DNA of 22,146 nucleotides from DATBDM01 sp036269915 (lineage in GTDB: Bacteria; Actinomycetota; Thermoleophilia; Solirubrobacterales; Solirubrobacteraceae). A program made the translations under genes and the position numbers. Location: contig DATBDM010000157.1 of NCBI GenBank assembly GCA_036269915.1, forward strand, positions 1 to 22,146, given 5' to 3'. Below, piece by piece: positions 1 to 7,335 of the stretch. The stretch's first letter is position 1, and every line of letters starts with the position of its first letter. The notes beneath the pieces are model-generated. The model did not search any database. It was not told where the DNA came from and saw only the letters and a list, made by a program, of their open reading frames with translations.

Positions 1-431
1 GACTGGACGAAGACCGAGCCCTGCCCGAGCACCGCGTCGCCGGTGAACGCGACCGGGCCGGCGACGAGGACGAGATGGTCGTCGGCATGGCCGGGCACGG
101 CAAGTGCGCGCAGCGGCCCGAACGTGTCGCCGTCGCCGAGCCGGACGTCCGCCGGGTGGCGAGCGGCGGCCACCGGCGTCGTCCCGCCGAGCCGCTCGCG
201 CAGCGCGTCGACGGCCTCGACGTGGTCGATGTGGTCGTGCGTGAGGGCGATGCCGCCGGCGCCGCCGCGGCGCTCGACCTCGGCGGCGACCGCCTCGACG
301 TGCGCTCCGAGCAGCGGCCCGGGGTCGACGACCCAGGCCGGATCGCGGCCGAGCACCCAGGTGTTGGTGCCGGTCAGCGTCAGCGCGGACGGGTTGTCCG
401 CGCGCACCAGCGCGACGTCGTGGCGATCCAT
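1..431 (-). CDS. MBL-fold metallo-hydrolase (LACTB2-like), 3' end cut by window edge
   Basis: Reading the minus strand from the ATG at 431 gives at least 143 residues with no stop before the edge, so the C-terminus lies outside the window. The N-terminus has a TGTNTWVLG stretch (21-28) and WVVDPGP (33-39), as in LACTB2-like and related metallo-beta-lactamase proteins. The metal-binding HxHxDH motif is present as H65-D66-H67-I68-D69-H70, a third ligand is likely in VPGHADDH, and the bridging Asp is in FTGDAVLG. The family binds two metal ions and hydrolyses varied substrates (thioesters, RNA, glyoxalase-type); the substrate here cannot be told. Its ATG directly follows the TAG of the upstream dehydrogenase with no spacer, so the two are almost certainly cotranscribed. 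There is no strong Shine-Dalgarno, which fits translational coupling. Confidence 0.87.
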   Translation of the reverse strand, partial: MDRHDVALVRADNPSALTLTGTNTWVLGRDPAWVVDPGPLLGAHVEAVAAEVERRGGAGGIALTHDHIDHVEAVDALRERLGGTTPVAAARHPADVRLGDGDTFGPLRALAVPGHADDHLVLVAGPVAFTGDAVLGQGSVFVQ

Positions 432-1631
432 CTACCGCGCCACGATGCGGTACACCGGGCCGTTGTTGGAGACGGCGTAGGTGCGGCCGCGCGCGTCGCG
501 GCCGAAGGAGGCGAGCCCGTCCACGTGCAGCCGCGTCGCGCGTACGTCGCGGACGCCCGCGCCGACGATCCGCGCCGACTCGATGTCGCCCTTGCAGTAG
601 TCGCCGAACACGTAGCGGCCGCGCAGCGCGTTGGCGCCGCCCACCACCACGCCGCCGGTGATCGAGCACCAGCCGTCGGAATGCCGGCGGGTGATGTCGG
701 GACGGACGGCGCCCGGGGCGGACTCGCCGGGCGTGTAGCGGTCGTTGCCCTCGAAGACGCGCCAACCCAGGTTCACGCCGGCGCGGCGGATCACGTCGAT
801 CTCCTCGACGGCGTCCTGGCCGACGTCGCCGATCACCAGCTGGCCGCCCGGCGCGAAGGTGAAGCGCCACGGGTTGCGCAGCCCGTAGGTCCAGATCTCC
901 CCGCGCGCGCCGGCGCGGCGGACGAACGGGTTGCCCGTCGGGATCGTGTAGGGACGCCCGCCGGAGGGCCGCGGGTCGATGCGCAGGATCTTGCCGAGCA
1001 GCGTGCCGAGGTTCTGCGCGTTGCCGTGCGCGCCGTGCTGGTCGCCCCCTCCACCGCCGTCCCCGAAGCCGATGTAGAGCTTGCGGTCGGGGCCGAACAG
1101 CAGCAGCCCCCCGTTGTGGTTCGCCTGGGGCTGCGGCTGGAAGATCAGCTGGCGCGCGGACGCCGGATTCGCGCGCGTCCGGCTCGCGCGGCGGTACTCG
1201 ACGATGCGCGAGTCGCCGTGGGTGTCGGTGTAGTCGACGTAGAAGCGCTTGGAGCGCGCGTAGTCGGGCGCGAAGGCCATCGAGAGCAGCCCCTGCTCCC
1301 CGCCGGCGCGGACCTGGCCGCTGATGTCGAGGAACGGCCGGGCGCGCGGGCGGCCGTTGACGAGCACGCGGATCCGGCCGCCCTGCTCGACGACGAACAG
1401 CCGCTTGCGGTCGCCGGGCGGGCTCGTCACGTACACCGGCGCCTGGAAGCTGCCGATCCGCTTCAGCCGCACGCCCTTGGCAGCGGTCGTCGTCGCATGC
1501 TCGCCGGGGGTCGCCGCGACCGTGGAGCCGGGCGACGGTGTGGCCATCGGCGCGGCGCCGCTCGACCCCCCACCGCAGCCGAGCACGACGCTGGTGCCGG
1601 CGACGGCCAGCGCGAAGGAGCGGAGCCTCAT
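432..1631 (-). CDS. PQQ-dependent sugar dehydrogenase-like lipoprotein (GSDH family)
   Basis: A 399-residue exported beta-propeller protein of the glucose/sorbosone dehydrogenase family (like E. coli YliI/Asd), which oxidises aldose sugars with PQQ outside the membrane. The N-terminus is a lipoprotein signal with lipobox V16-L17-G18-C19, then a low-complexity Gly/Ala/Thr linker to about residue 52. Family hallmarks are VVEQGGRIRV (80-89), NHNGG (171-175, containing the His aligned to the catalytic base), the GFGDGG loop (188-193), GLRNPWRF (250-257) and GDVGQD.EEID (268-279). C322 and C346 could pair in the exported protein. The ATG at 1631 faces the SDR start at 1655; no Shine-Dalgarno precedes it, but a TATGCT hexamer ends 6 bases upstream. 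No PQQ synthesis genes are in the window, so real PQQ use is inferred from family only. Confidence 0.9.
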   Translation of the reverse strand: MRLRSFALAVAGTSVVLGCGGGSSGAAPMATPSPGSTVAATPGEHATTTAAKGVRLKRIGSFQAPVYVTSPPGDRKRLFVVEQGGRIRVLVNGRPRARPFLDISGQVRAGGEQGLLSMAFAPDYARSKRFYVDYTDTHGDSRIVEYRRASRTRANPASARQLIFQPQPQANHNGGLLLFGPDRKLYIGFGDGGGGGDQHGAHGNAQNLGTLLGKILRIDPRPSGGRPYTIPTGNPFVRRAGARGEIWTYGLRNPWRFTFAPGGQLVIGDVGQDAVEEIDVIRRAGVNLGWRVFEGNDRYTPGESAPGAVRPDITRRHSDGWCSITGGVVVGGANALRGRYVFGDYCKGDIESARIVGAGVRDVRATRLHVDGLASFGRDARGRTYAVSNNGPVYRIVAR

Positions 1632-1637
1632 GCCCCG

Positions 1638-1645
1638 AGCATAAT
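1638..1645. promoter_or_regulatory. Overlapping divergent -10 boxes between the dehydrogenase and SDR genes
   Basis: The 23-base gap (1632-1654) holds GCATAATGC at 1639-1647, nearly its own reverse complement. On the plus strand CATAAT (1640-1645) matches 5 of 6 bases of TATAAT and leaves 9 bases to the SDR ATG. On the minus strand TATGCT (1643 to 1638) leaves 6 bases to the dehydrogenase ATG. Both would give leaderless or nearly leaderless mRNAs. No convincing -35 is seen; it would lie inside the opposite gene. Confidence 0.5.
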
Positions 1646-1654
1646 GCGCCCTCC

Positions 1655-2419
1655 ATGGACCTCGATCTCCTCTCCCTCGACGGCCGCGTGGCGCTCGTCA
1701 CGGGCGCCGGCAGCCCGGACGGCATCGGCTTCGCCACCGCCCGCGTGCTGGCCGGGCGCGGCGCGCGCCTGATCGTCGCGGCGACCTCGGAGCGCATCCA
1801 CGACCGCGCGGCCGAGCTTGGCGCGGGCGCGGTCGCCGTGATCGCCGACCTCACCGATCCGGCGGCGACCGAGCGCGCGCTCGCCGAGCTCGGCCCGGTC
1901 GACGTGCTCGTCAACAACGCCGGCATGGTCCAGGTCGGCGAGCCGCTCGCCGACGCGGGTTTCCTCGAGCTGAGCGAGGCCGCCTGGCTGCGCGACATCG
2001 ACCGCAACCTCCACACCGCGTTCCGCGTCAGCCGCCGGCTCGCGCCCGCGATGGCCGCCCGCGGCTGGGGCCGGATCGTGAACGTCTCCTCGGTCACCGG
2101 GCCGGTGGCCGCGATGCCCGACGCGGCGGGCTACGCGGCCGCGAAGGCGGGCCTCGACGGCCTCACCCGCGCGCTGGCGCTCGAGCTCGGACCGCGCGGC
2201 GTGACGGTCAACAGCGTCGCGCCGGGCTGGATCGACACGGGCTCGGCGACCGACACCGAGCGCCGCGCAGGCGCCCACACGCCCGTCGGCCGCCCCGGGA
2301 CCGCGCGCGAGGTCGCCGAGGTGATCGCCTTCCTCGCCTCCCCCGCCGCCTCCTACCTGACCGGCCAGTCGGTCGTGGTCGACGGCGGCAACACGATCCA
2401 GGAGGTCAAGGGGACCTAG
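1655..2419 (+). CDS. SDR family oxidoreductase, FabG-like
   Basis: A 254-residue classical short-chain dehydrogenase/reductase, cytoplasmic and NAD(P)(H)-dependent. The Rossmann motif is TGAGSPDGIG (16-25), two residues longer than the usual TGxxxGIG; NNAG is at 87-90, and the catalytic triad is S146 (VNVSS), Y160 and K164 (YxxxK). The C-terminal block LASPAASYLTGQSVVVDGG (228-246) is typical of FabG/3-oxoacyl reductase relatives. I start at the ATG at 1655 because the protein aligns from there; an open frame back to 1538 overlaps the opposite gene and looks like noise. The substrate is unknown: this subfamily ranges over 3-oxoacyl-ACP, sugar and steroid alcohol reductions. It may sit beside the sugar dehydrogenase only by head-to-head placement. 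Confidence 0.9.
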   Translation: MDLDLLSLDGRVALVTGAGSPDGIGFATARVLAGRGARLIVAATSERIHDRAAELGAGAVAVIADLTDPAATERALAELGPVDVLVNNAGMVQVGEPLADAGFLELSEAAWLRDIDRNLHTAFRVSRRLAPAMAARGWGRIVNVSSVTGPVAAMPDAAGYAAAKAGLDGLTRALALELGPRGVTVNSVAPGWIDTGSATDTERRAGAHTPVGRPGTAREVAEVIAFLASPAASYLTGQSVVVDGGNTIQEVKGT

Positions 2420-2427
2420 GCGGACCT

Positions 2428-2458
2428 CGAACGTCAACCCCGGCTGGGTTGACGTTCG
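2428..2458. terminator. Strong hairpin between convergent genes, likely bidirectional terminator
   Basis: A perfect 13-bp stem (2428-2440 with 2446-2458) around the 5-base loop CGGCT, starting 8 bases after the SDR stop and ending 8 bases before the stop of the DUF3037 gene. No U tract follows, as is usual for terminators in high-GC actinobacteria. The arm word TGACGTTC occurs again at 2461-2468, giving one inverted and two direct copies in 40 bases, so a protein-binding role is also possible. Confidence 0.7.
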
Positions 2459-2466
2459 CCTGACGT

Positions 2467-2856
2467 TCAGCGCGCGACGAGCGTCGCGAACAGGTGGTCG
2501 AGCTGGGCCGCCGGGTCGTCCGTCAGGCCCGTGTGCACCGGGGACGGCTGGACGATCGTGCTCGCCGGCGCGGTCAGCCAGTGAAAGCGCTCGGACTGCG
2601 GGAGCGCGGCGACCGCGCCGCCCGCGTCGCGATCGCCTGCCGCCACCGCCTCGACGACCCGCAGGTGCGGCTGGACCTCGGCCGGATCGCAGCCAGGGGA
2701 GAGCACGGCGAGCGCGGCCTCGTCGAGCCAGGTGCGCGCGGCGAGGTAGCGGCGCGGGCGGCAGAACAGCACCACGCCGGCGTTGAGGGATTCGCCGCGC
2801 TCCACGCGCGGGACGACGCGCACGAGCGCGTACTGGAACGGCTCACGCCCGGCCAC
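2467..2856 (-). CDS. DUF3037 family protein, partner of a HipA-like kinase
   Basis: A 129-residue protein with the DUF3037 signature near its start: FQYALVRVVPRVERGE (7-22), then LNAGVVLFCRPRRYLAA (24-40). No biochemical function is established for the family. I choose the GTG at 2856 because GAGGAGG lies a few bases upstream and the product has the usual family length; the open frame runs back to 3030 and an ATG exists at 2880, but those add Arg-rich residues with no family match. This start overlaps the end of the HipA-like gene by 14 bases, so the two are translationally coupled. The repeated pairing of DUF3037 with HipA-like kinases in actinobacteria suggests it is a partner or substrate of the kinase; that is inference. 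Confidence 0.85.
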   Translation of the reverse strand: MAGREPFQYALVRVVPRVERGESLNAGVVLFCRPRRYLAARTWLDEAALAVLSPGCDPAEVQPHLRVVEAVAAGDRDAGGAVAALPQSERFHWLTAPASTIVQPSPVHTGLTDDPAAQLDHLFATLVAR

Positions 2857-3634
2857 GGTCGACCTCCTCGTCGCGCGCATGACGCGGAGCGGCGGCGAGC
2901 TCCGCCCGCGCGGCCTCCGCCGCCTCGACCCAGGCCCGCGGCGGCTCCAGGCGAGCCGCCAGATGCTCGGCGTAGGGCGCGTCGCCGGTCCACTCCCGCG
3001 GGACGAGGGCGGCGATCGCGTCCAGCGCACCGCGGTCGAGCCTCCCGCCGAGCCGGGCGTCCGCGTCGAGCAGCGAGCCGGCGTGTGGGAGCAGCACGTG
3101 GTCGCGGATCGCGGCGAACGGCGCGCCCGCGCGGCCGAGCACGTCGCCGCCGCCGTGGTGGACGTAGAGCGCCGCGCCGTGGTCGATCAGCCACGTGCGA
3201 TGGTGCCAGCGGAGCAGGTTCGGGTTGCGCGGCGTGCGGTCGACGTTGAGCACGAGCGCGTCGAACCACACCACGTCGGCCGCCAGCCCGGCGTCCGGGG
3301 GCTGCGCCGGCGAGTACGGCATCGCCCCGGGCAGGAAGTCCATGCCCACGTTGAGCCCCGCGCTGGCGGCGAGCAGCTCCTGGATCTCGGGGTCGGGCTC
3401 GGCGACGGCGATCTGCGGGTCGAGCCCGACGAGCACCAGCTCCGGCACCGGCAGCCCGAGCGCACGACCGACCTCCCCTGCCACGATCTCGGCCGCGAGC
3501 GCCTTCGGCCCCTGCCCCGCGCCGCGGAACTTGACCACGTAGAGCCCGTCGTCGTCGGCCTCGACGATGGCCGGCAGCGACCCGCCCTCACGCAGCGGCG
3601 TGACGTAGCGGGTGGCGGTGATCGTGCGCAGCAT
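2843..3634 (-). CDS. HipA-like kinase family protein (orphan, no HipB)
   Basis: A 263-residue protein of the HipA-like kinase family, shorter than true HipA (about 440 residues). Kinase-like features are VVKF with K35 in the nucleotide-binding region, a catalytic-loop-like NVDRTPRNPN (130-139, D132 and N137/N139) and a metal-binding LIDHG (149-153, D151). The N-terminus (RYVTPLREGGSLPAIVEADD) is typical of the family found beside DUF3037. No HipB-like DNA-binding antitoxin is adjacent. The ATG at 3634 is preferred because a CATGAT box ends 7 bases before it; in-frame ATGs at 3643 and 3646 would fall inside that box. The reading frame stays open to 5377 but that part is antisense to the acetoacetyl-CoA synthetase and is not real. 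True HipA phosphorylates GltX; the target here is unknown. Confidence 0.83.
   Translation of the reverse strand: MLRTITATRYVTPLREGGSLPAIVEADDDGLYVVKFRGAGQGPKALAAEIVAGEVGRALGLPVPELVLVGLDPQIAVAEPDPEIQELLAASAGLNVGMDFLPGAMPYSPAQPPDAGLAADVVWFDALVLNVDRTPRNPNLLRWHHRTWLIDHGAALYVHHGGGDVLGRAGAPFAAIRDHVLLPHAGSLLDADARLGGRLDRGALDAIAALVPREWTGDAPYAEHLAARLEPPRAWVEAAEAARAELAAAPRHARDEEVDRGRA
2857..2876 (-). promoter_or_regulatory. Ribosome binding site that fixes the DUF3037 start
   Basis: On the minus strand GAGGAGG lies six bases upstream of the GTG at 2856, inside the 3' end of the HipA-like gene. It is one of the best Shine-Dalgarno sequences in the window and argues against the upstream ATG at 2880. Confidence 0.65.
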
Positions 3635-3638
3635 CCCT

Positions 3639-3649
3639 GGCATCATGCC
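3639..3649. promoter_or_regulatory. Palindromic divergent -10 region between hipA-like and acetoacetyl-CoA synthetase genes
   Basis: GGCATCATGCC is a perfect palindrome around one central base. Plus-strand CATCAT (3641-3646) is 9 bases before the ATG at 3656; minus-strand CATGAT (3647 to 3642) is 7 bases before the ATG at 3634. The layout copies that at 1638-1645. Each hexamer matches TATAAT at only 4 of 6 positions, so this rests on the repeated geometry. Confidence 0.4.
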
Positions 3650-3655
3650 GTGCGG

Positions 3656-5563
3656 ATGCCGACGCCCCTCTGGACGCCTTCCTACGAGATGGTCGATCGG
3701 GCCCGGATGACCCGCTTCATGCGCGAGCGCGGCTTCGACGGCTACGACGCGCTCTGGCAGTGGTCGGTCGACGATCTCGACGGCTTCTGGGCGGCGCTCT
3801 GGGATCACTTCGACGTCGGCCCCCGCAGCGGCCCCGTGCTCGCGTCGCGCGAGATGCCCGGCGCCCGGTGGTTCCCGGAGGTCACCGTCAACTACGCCGA
3901 GTACGCGCTGCGCGACCACGACGACGACGCGGTCGCCATCGTCCACGCGTCCGAGTCGCGCGAGCTCGCCGAGGTCACCTGGGGCGAGCTGCGCACCCAG
4001 GTCGCGCGCATCGCCGCCGGCCTGAAGGCGCTCGGCGTCGAGCGCGGCGACCGCGTCGTCGCCTACCTGCCGAACATCCCCGAGACGATCGCCGCCTTCT
4101 TCGCCACGGCGTCGCTCGGCGCCGTCTGGTCCTCCGCGGCGCCCGAGTTCGGCGCGCGCAGCGTGATCGACCGCTTCGCGCAGATCGAGCCGCAGGTCCT
4201 GCTGGCGGTCGACGGCTACCGCTACAACGGCCGCGACTACGACCGCTCCGACACCGTCGCGGCCATCGCCGCCGAATGCGACGCCCGCGTCGTCCGGCTC
4301 GGCTACCTCGACGGCACGGGCTGGGAGGACGGCTTCCTCGGCCCCGAGGACGCACCGCTCGAGTTCGCGAGCGTCCCGTTCGACCACCCACTCTGGGTCC
4401 TCTACTCCTCCGGCACCACCGGGCTGCCCAAGGCGATCGTCCAGGGCCAGGGCGGGATCCTGCTCGAGCACCTGAAGATGCTGCACCTGCACGTCGACGC
4501 GCAGCCCGGCGACCGGCTCTTCTGGTTCACCACCACCGGCTGGATGATGTGGAACTTCCTCGTCTCGGGCCTGCTGACCGAGGCGGCGGTCGTCCTCTAC
4601 GACGGCAACCCGGGGTACCCGGACCTCAACCGCCTGTGGGCGCTCGCGGCCGAGGCCGGCATCACCACCTTCGGCACCAGCGCGAGCTACATCGCCTCCT
4701 GCATGAAGGCCGGGATCGAGCCCGCGCGCGACCACGACCTGTCCGCGTTGCGGGCGGTCGGCTCGACCGGCTCGCCGCTCTCCGCCGACGGCTTCCGCTG
4801 GGTCTACGAGCACGTCGGCGAGGACACCTGGCTGTTCTCGACGTCGGGGGGCACCGACCTGTGCTCGGCGTTCGTCGGCGGCTGCCCGCTCGTCCCGGTC
4901 TACGAGGGCGAGCTCCAGGCGCGTTCGCTCGCGGCGAAGGTCGAGGCCTGGGATCCCGAGGGCCGCCCGCTGATCGGCGAGGTCGGCGAGCTGGTCGTCA
5001 CCGAGCCGATGCCCTCGATGCCGCTCTACCTGTGGGACGACCCCGACGGCGAGCGCTACCGCGAGGCCTACTTCGACACCTATCCCGGCGTCTGGCGCCA
5101 CGGCGACTGGATCGAGATCACCGACCGCGGGACGGCGATCATCTCCGGCCGCTCCGACGCCACGATCAATCGCGGCGGCGTGCGCATGGGCACCGCCGAG
5201 ATCTACCGCGTGGTGCTCGCCGTCGACGCCGTGGTCGACGCGCTGGTGGTCGACGTGCCGAGGGACGGCGAGGGCTGGATGCCGCTGTTCGTCGTCCTGC
5301 GCGAGGGCGCGGAGCTCGACGACGACCTCGTGGCCGAGATCCGCACGCGCATCCGCGAGGACTGCTCGCCGCGGCACGTGCCGAACGAGATCGTCAAGGT
5401 CGACGCCGTCCCGCGCACGCTCTCGGGCAAGGTGCTCGAGCTCCCGGTCAAGCGGATCCTGATGGGGACCGATCCCGAGCAGGCGGCGAGCCGCGACTCG
5501 CTCGCCAACCCCGAGGCGCTCGACGCCTTCGCGGCCTTCAGCCGCGAGCGTGCGGGGCGCTGA
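3656..5563 (+). CDS. Acetoacetate--CoA ligase (acetoacetyl-CoA synthetase)
   Basis: A 635-residue adenylate-forming enzyme that activates acetoacetate (or a close short-chain acid) to its CoA thioester with ATP, in the cytoplasm. The N-terminal half carries the AACS-type lead (LWTPSYEMVDRARMTRFM) and WxxDDLDGFW. The AMP-binding P-loop is YSSGTTGLPK (250-259); FSTSGGTDLCSAFVGG and YEGELQARSLAAKVEAWDP follow in the order expected for acetoacetyl-CoA synthetases, then WRHGDW, SGRSDATINRGGVRMGTAEIY, and the C-terminal TLSGKVLELPVK with the catalytic Lys at 592. Length matches the family (about 650). The ATG at 3656 has no Shine-Dalgarno. The gene stands alone, with the HipA-like gene diverging upstream; its last 26 bases overlap the convergent histidine kinase gene. 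Confidence 0.92.
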   Translation: MPTPLWTPSYEMVDRARMTRFMRERGFDGYDALWQWSVDDLDGFWAALWDHFDVGPRSGPVLASREMPGARWFPEVTVNYAEYALRDHDDDAVAIVHASESRELAEVTWGELRTQVARIAAGLKALGVERGDRVVAYLPNIPETIAAFFATASLGAVWSSAAPEFGARSVIDRFAQIEPQVLLAVDGYRYNGRDYDRSDTVAAIAAECDARVVRLGYLDGTGWEDGFLGPEDAPLEFASVPFDHPLWVLYSSGTTGLPKAIVQGQGGILLEHLKMLHLHVDAQPGDRLFWFTTTGWMMWNFLVSGLLTEAAVVLYDGNPGYPDLNRLWALAAEAGITTFGTSASYIASCMKAGIEPARDHDLSALRAVGSTGSPLSADGFRWVYEHVGEDTWLFSTSGGTDLCSAFVGGCPLVPVYEGELQARSLAAKVEAWDPEGRPLIGEVGELVVTEPMPSMPLYLWDDPDGERYREAYFDTYPGVWRHGDWIEITDRGTAIISGRSDATINRGGVRMGTAEIYRVVLAVDAVVDALVVDVPRDGEGWMPLFVVLREGAELDDDLVAEIRTRIREDCSPRHVPNEIVKVDAVPRTLSGKVLELPVKRILMGTDPEQAASRDSLANPEALDAFAAFSRERAGR

Positions 5564-7277
5564 CGCGCCCGACCGGCAGCCGCGCGGTCACCGTGGTGCC
5601 CCCGCCCGGGGGGCTCTCGATCGCGAGCTCACCGCCCGCCGCCGCGGTCCGGTCGGAGAGGCCGAGCAGGCCCGAGTTGCCGTTGAGGTGGGCGCCGCCG
5701 CCGCCGTCGTCGCCGACCTCGACCACCAGGACGCCGCCCTCGACCGTGGCCCGGACATGTGCGCGAGTGGCGTTGGCGTGCTTGAACACGTTCGTCAGGG
5801 CCTCGGCCACGATGAAGTACGCGGTCGCCTCGAGGCCGGGGTCGAAGCGCTCGTCCGTCACGTCGACGCGCACCTCGATCGGCGCGCGGGCGACCAACGC
5901 GGCGACCGCGGCGCGCAGGCCGCCGCGGCTCAGCGACGCCGGCAGGATGCCGTGCACCAGCTCGCGCAGCGCGGCGTTCGCGCGCTCGGCGTGCTCGAGC
6001 GCCTCCTCCACGCGACGCTCGAACGAGCCGGTCTCACCGGCCGCCAGCGCACGGCGCGCGAGCTTGAGCGTCACCACGGTGTACACGAGCCGTTGCTGCG
6101 CCCCGTCGTGGAGGTCGCGCTCGATCCGGCGCCGGGTCTCGTCGGCCGTGGCCACGACCCGTGCGCGGGACGCGGTGAGCGCGGCGCGGCTCTCGGCGTT
6201 GGCGATGGCGGTCGCCACCAGCTCGGTGAACTGCTCGAGCCGCGCCACCATGTCCGGCGCGGCGACGCGGTCGGTCCAGTAGGCGGTCATCGTCCCCCAC
6301 AACCGGCCGTCGACGACGATCGGCGTCGCCACCGCGGAGCGCACGCCGTCCTCGCGGAGGCGCTCGGCGAGCTCGTCGGAGGCGCCCTCCGTGCCCTCCC
6401 GCCGCGCCGGACGGCCCGTGCGCCAGATCTCACCGGCGAGGTGCTGGCCGTCGGCCGGCCAGCGCGCGCCGACCGGAAGGCCGCCCCCGACCTGGCTGGA
6501 GACGATGATCTCGACCATGTCGTCCGGCATGAACTGCGCGAGCCGGGTCGAGCTGGCGCCGAGCACCCGGTCGACCTCCTGGACGACGGCGCCGAGCAGC
6601 TCTGGGGCGGGAACGCCGCGCGCGACCAGCGTGGCGACGCGGCGCAGGGCGGATTGCTCGGCCGCGAGCTGGCGCAGCCCTTCGCGGTTGGTCTCCAGCG
6701 AGGACTCCATCGCGTTGAAGGCGCGCTGCAACGTGCCGATCTCGCCGACGCCGGACTCGGCCAGCCGTGCCGAGAGGTCGCCGACGGACACCCGCCCCGC
6801 CATCGCGGCCGCGCGGCGGATCGGCATCGCGATCGCACGGGCGAAGTAGAAACCGAAGGCGACGATCACCACGACAGACCCCGCGAGGCCGGCGATCGCC
6901 GCCGCCCGCGCGATGCGCGACTGGCGCTGCGAGCGCTGCTCGCGCTGGCGCACGAAGCGCTGCTCGTCGGCGATGAACGCGCCGATCAGCGGACGCACGT
7001 CCGCTGCCCGGGAGCCCGATCCGACGGCCGCCGCGATCTCGGCCGCGCGCGCGTGATGGGCGGGGACCTCGGTCAGCCGCAGGAGCGCGGCGGCCGTCGC
7101 GGGCGCGTCGCGGGGGCTCTCCCTGACGCCCTGGACCTGACGCTGGAGGCGCTGGGCGGTGGCGAGCACGTCCTCCGAGTGGCGGGCGAGCCGCACCGAG
7201 TCGCGCTCGGCGGTGACCGAGACCAGCAGCACGGCGAACGCCGCACCGATCACCAGGGCGAGCACGCCGCTCGCCAC
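5538..7277 (-). CDS. NarL-type sensor histidine kinase (HAMP-GAF-HisKA_3-HATPase)
   Basis: A 579-residue membrane sensor kinase. Order: TM1 (about 1-22), an extracytoplasmic helical region (23-125, CHASE3-like), TM2 (126-148), HAMP (149-200), GAF (about 210-365), a HisKA_3 dimerisation helix with ERDLHDGAQQRL and phosphoacceptor H390, then an ATPase domain with N-box EALTNVFKHA (492-501) and a Gly-rich GDDGGGG. It should phosphorylate the response regulator whose gene precedes it. The GTG at 7277 is the only usual start, but homology-like sequence (PLGGLTRRTI) continues upstream in frame, and a GGAGGT lies 18 bases away, too far; the true N-terminus is uncertain. The signal is unknown. The 3' end overlaps the acetoacetyl-CoA synthetase gene tail to tail by 26 bases. 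Confidence 0.9.
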   Translation of the reverse strand: MASGVLALVIGAAFAVLLVSVTAERDSVRLARHSEDVLATAQRLQRQVQGVRESPRDAPATAAALLRLTEVPAHHARAAEIAAAVGSGSRAADVRPLIGAFIADEQRFVRQREQRSQRQSRIARAAAIAGLAGSVVVIVAFGFYFARAIAMPIRRAAAMAGRVSVGDLSARLAESGVGEIGTLQRAFNAMESSLETNREGLRQLAAEQSALRRVATLVARGVPAPELLGAVVQEVDRVLGASSTRLAQFMPDDMVEIIVSSQVGGGLPVGARWPADGQHLAGEIWRTGRPARREGTEGASDELAERLREDGVRSAVATPIVVDGRLWGTMTAYWTDRVAAPDMVARLEQFTELVATAIANAESRAALTASRARVVATADETRRRIERDLHDGAQQRLVYTVVTLKLARRALAAGETGSFERRVEEALEHAERANAALRELVHGILPASLSRGGLRAAVAALVARAPIEVRVDVTDERFDPGLEATAYFIVAEALTNVFKHANATRAHVRATVEGGVLVVEVGDDGGGGAHLNGNSGLLGLSDRTAAAGGELAIESPPGGGTTVTARLPVGRVSAPHARG

Positions 7278-7335
7278 GATCGTGCGACGGGTGAGACCTC
7301 CGAGCGGGCGCGTAGGGAGCGACCTCGCCGAGACG

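Noticed and set aside
75..1772. A 565-codon plus-strand open frame across the hydrolase, dehydrogenase and SDR start
   Set aside because: Arg/Ala/Val/Asp-rich with no motif, and antisense to two genes with clear catalytic motifs; long antisense frames are expected at this GC content.
2881..3030. Longer DUF3037 product from 3030 or from the ATG at 2880
   Set aside because: The added residues are Arg/Ser/Pro-rich and overlap the kinase gene; the GTG at 2856 has a strong Shine-Dalgarno and gives the family length.
3635..5377. Upstream extension of the HipA-like frame to 844 residues
   Set aside because: The extra part is fully antisense to the acetoacetyl-CoA synthetase, low-complexity, and lacks homology; the kinase starts at 3634.
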